From Pseudanabaena biceps PCC 7429 (GTDB lineage Bacteria; Cyanobacteriota; Cyanobacteriia; Pseudanabaenales; Pseudanabaenaceae), in contig NZ_ALWB01000001.1 in NCBI RefSeq assembly GCF_000332215.1, positions 1 through 64,000 of the forward strand: 64,000 nucleotides of DNA, read 5' to 3'. The first letter of the stretch is position 1. Each line of letters starts with the position of its first letter. The position numbers were made by a program, and so were the translations under genes. The notes under the pieces are model-generated. The model saw only the letters and a program-made list of their open reading frames with translations. It was not told where the DNA came from and did not search any database. Below are positions 62,236 through 64,000 of this stretch, piece after piece.

Positions 62236-62943
62236 ATGATTACTGCGAACCCAGAGCTTGATATGGCTCAGTTCATGACTGTGTTTAACCAAGTTTTTGA
62301 ACTGCATAGCGCCCATATTTTAGCGATCGCTGAACGAGAAATGTCTTCTAGTACTTTGACGGATTTAACAATGATCGATAAAGATGATGTATTTGAGGAA
62401 GAGTGGCAACCATCTCAGGTGCGGAGCAAAGGTAACGATCCTAATTCGGGTAATGCTGATGCTCAACAGGTAAATACTGTTACTCAAGAACAGAACCAGA
62501 TAAATTATGCAACCCAGATTCAGAATTTGGCTCTATCAATGTTTGATAGGTTGAGTAGTCTGCGTAAAGATAACTCTGACAGTAAATCTGAAGATGTTGC
62601 AACTGCTGCTATTCCCAGTTCTCCTAATCAAGTTACCGATGCAGAGCGAGATCTGAAACTGGCGCGTGATTGTCGCGAACTGTTGCAAGTAAAAGGCAAA
62701 GATGATGGTAATAATCTTATCTTTGAGCGTCCTGATGGCAAGGGAACTTACAAGTTCAGTTTAGAGAAAGCTTCGGATACAATGACTTTAAACGCGAAGG
62801 ATCGTCCTGTTAATCCGATTCTGGTGGAGTCGCAGGGTACAGTTGTGGAATCTCACGTTACCGATCTTGATGCGGCAAATATTGCCAGAGCCGTGGAGCT
62901 GTTAAATGCACAGCAGACCAAACCTCTTGAAAATCAGAAATAG
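62236..62943 (+). CDS. Unknown protein related in its C-terminus to the preceding one
   Basis: This 235-residue protein starts 9 bp after the previous gene. The second half (LARDCRELLQVKGKDDGNNLIFERPDGKGTYKFSLEKASDTMTLNAKDR) has the same strand-like style as the C-terminal part of its neighbour (YRIQSQDNLYEISNLDGEAIAKFELQ), and both end with a helix ending in LLNAQQ/NNFQQAFQ. The similarity is weak and seen by eye only. It is the last gene of the transfer operon in this window. Confidence 0.55.
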   Translation: MITANPELDMAQFMTVFNQVFELHSAHILAIAEREMSSSTLTDLTMIDKDDVFEEEWQPSQVRSKGNDPNSGNADAQQVNTVTQEQNQINYATQIQNLALSMFDRLSSLRKDNSDSKSEDVATAAIPSSPNQVTDAERDLKLARDCRELLQVKGKDDGNNLIFERPDGKGTYKFSLEKASDTMTLNAKDRPVNPILVESQGTVVESHVTDLDAANIARAVELLNAQQTKPLENQK

Positions 62944-62998
62944 CAATGTTTACTAAATTTCAATTACCCACTGAGGCTTGTATCATGCACAACACAAG

Positions 62999-64000
62999 TT
63001 AATCAGAGCGATCGCTCTCATCCAAAAGCCTCCTCAACTCCTGCTTTAAAGCCTCTACATCGGGCAGATAAAGCTGATATCTCGATACAAAAAGCTGATT
63101 GGAAATTCCTCCCGTGGCATACTCCACTAAAATCTCATCCTTATCTCGCGCCAACACAATGCCAATCGGCTCATTATCGTCTTCCATATTCTCTTCGGCA
63201 CGAAAATAGTTTAAATACATATTCATCTGCCCTATATCTTCATGACGCACCGCCCTTGTTTTCAAGTCAATTAAGACAAAACATTTCAAAATACGGTGAT
63301 AAAATACTAAATCGACATAAAAATGCGTATTATTTAACGTAATTCGGTACTGTTGCCCAATAAATGCAAATCCCTTCCCCAGTTCTAGTAAAAACTTCTC
63401 TAACTGCACAATCAACCGATTTTCTAATTCACTCTCAAGGTAATTGCGATCTGGCAAATCCAAAAACTCAAACACATAGGGATCTTTCACCACATCCCGC
63501 GCTGAATCGATAATCTGTCCTTTCTGAGACAAAGCCAAAATCTCTGCTCGATCCTTACTCATGGCAACTCGCTCAAACAAAGCCGAATCCTTTTGACGCT
63601 TTAGTTCCCTCACACTCCAGCGATCGCGTATGCATTGCTGCTCGTAAAACGATCTCGCTAAATCATCCGAAATCGCCAAAAGCTCCGTGTAATGTGACCA
63701 ACTCAATTTGCCAGACAGTGTTTGGCAATTCTTATAGGACAAGTAAAATAGACGCATATATTGCAAATTAGAACGACTAAATCCCTTGCCATAAGCTGTT
63801 TTCAAATCCCGTGATAATTGAGTTAACAGTTTTGAGCCATATTCCGCTCTCTCATTCCCCTTTTGCTCAAACTCCACAATGTACTGCCCAATTTGCCAAT
63901 AAGTTTCTACCAAAAGCGTATTAACCTGCTCAAAGGCTCGTTGCTGTCCCTTTTCCAAGCATTCGCCAATGCGATCGATTAATTGTTGATAGGAATCGAT
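62999..64000 (-). CDS. DUF1016/YhcG-family PD-(D/E)XK nuclease, 5' end beyond window
   Basis: The frame is open to the window edge; upstream of a TTG at 63958 it reads IDSYQQLIDRIGECLEKGQQ, so the true start is outside. Residues visible include the N-terminal helical domain (TYWQIGQYIVEFEQKG...YGSKLLTQLSRDLKTAYGKGFSRSNLQYMRLFYL) and the nuclease core (FAFIGQQYRITLNNTHFYVDLVFYHRILKCFVLIDLKT, with D and E/D-x-K residues). YhcG-type nucleases are often associated with restriction-modification and defence loci. It converges on the transfer operon. Confidence 0.9.
   Translation of the reverse strand: MDSYQQLIDRIGECLEKGQQRAFEQVNTLLVETYWQIGQYIVEFEQKGNERAEYGSKLLTQLSRDLKTAYGKGFSRSNLQYMRLFYLSYKNCQTLSGKLSWSHYTELLAISDDLARSFYEQQCIRDRWSVRELKRQKDSALFERVAMSKDRAEILALSQKGQIIDSARDVVKDPYVFEFLDLPDRNYLESELENRLIVQLEKFLLELGKGFAFIGQQYRITLNNTHFYVDLVFYHRILKCFVLIDLKTRAVRHEDIGQMNMYLNYFRAEENMEDDNEPIGIVLARDKDEILVEYATGGISNQLFVSRYQLYLPDVEALKQELRRLLDESDRSD

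Overview
The window looks like cyanobacterial DNA. The HIP1 octamer GCGATCGC recurs throughout, the plasmid initiator is of the cyanobacterial CyRepA1 kind, and the conjugation genes follow the cyanobacterial (MPF_C-like) VirB order. Moderate-to-low GC and gene content would suit a Pseudanabaena- or Leptolyngbya-like filamentous cyanobacterium, but the genus is a guess. I saw no rRNA, tRNA or CRISPR array.

Layout. 1-3820: the 5' part of an IS5-type transposase and a both-ends-truncated RHS/YD-repeat polymorphic toxin with a Hint protease domain (minus strand). 3821-5311: a 1.49-kb IS (copy 1). 5312-34470: a block of plasmid genes: FtsK-like ATPase, a three-gene operon of small proteins, a ribbon-helix-helix regulator, the CyRepA1 initiator, a DNA-binding gene with a candidate -1 ribosomal frameshift, a serine recombinase, a Nif11-like peptide, ParA with a small partner, and then a ~15.5-kb antiphage island (PLD-SNF2 helicase, DUF1156 DNA methylase, DUF3780, DUF499 ATPase). 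The island has extra genes embedded in it: a TIGR04255 trio, two PIN proteins, an ImmA/IrrE peptidase, a STAS-like protein and a HATPase. 34471-36382: a second, damaged copy of the same IS, itself carrying an IS1-type element. 36491-38635: tex. 39321-47111: a 2,596-residue surface/RHS protein that contains a complete vanadium-haloperoxidase domain. 47073-47903: a dead IS1-type element at a rearrangement junction, followed by the inverted 5' end of a second such giant gene. 49118-62943: a VirB2-B3-B4-B5-B6-B8-B10-B9 / VirD4 conjugation operon with unknown accessory proteins. 62999-64000: a DUF1016 nuclease running off the right edge.

How it fits together. The base pairs just left of IS copy 2 and just right of IS copy 1 fit together into one uninterrupted repeat with a 7-bp target duplication (ACAATAA). 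The simplest reading is that 5312-34470 was an autonomous circular plasmid of about 30 kb (with its own initiator, partition and recombinase genes and a large defence cargo) that carried one IS copy. It then fused with the replicon carrying tex, the RHS genes and the conjugation operon by recombination between IS copies. The defence island is the main cargo: a nuclease-helicase, a DNA methylase and a large ATPase of the known DUF499/DUF1156/DUF3780 association, with a histidine-kinase-like ATPase/STAS/PIN cassette and a peptidase/PIN pair between the core genes.
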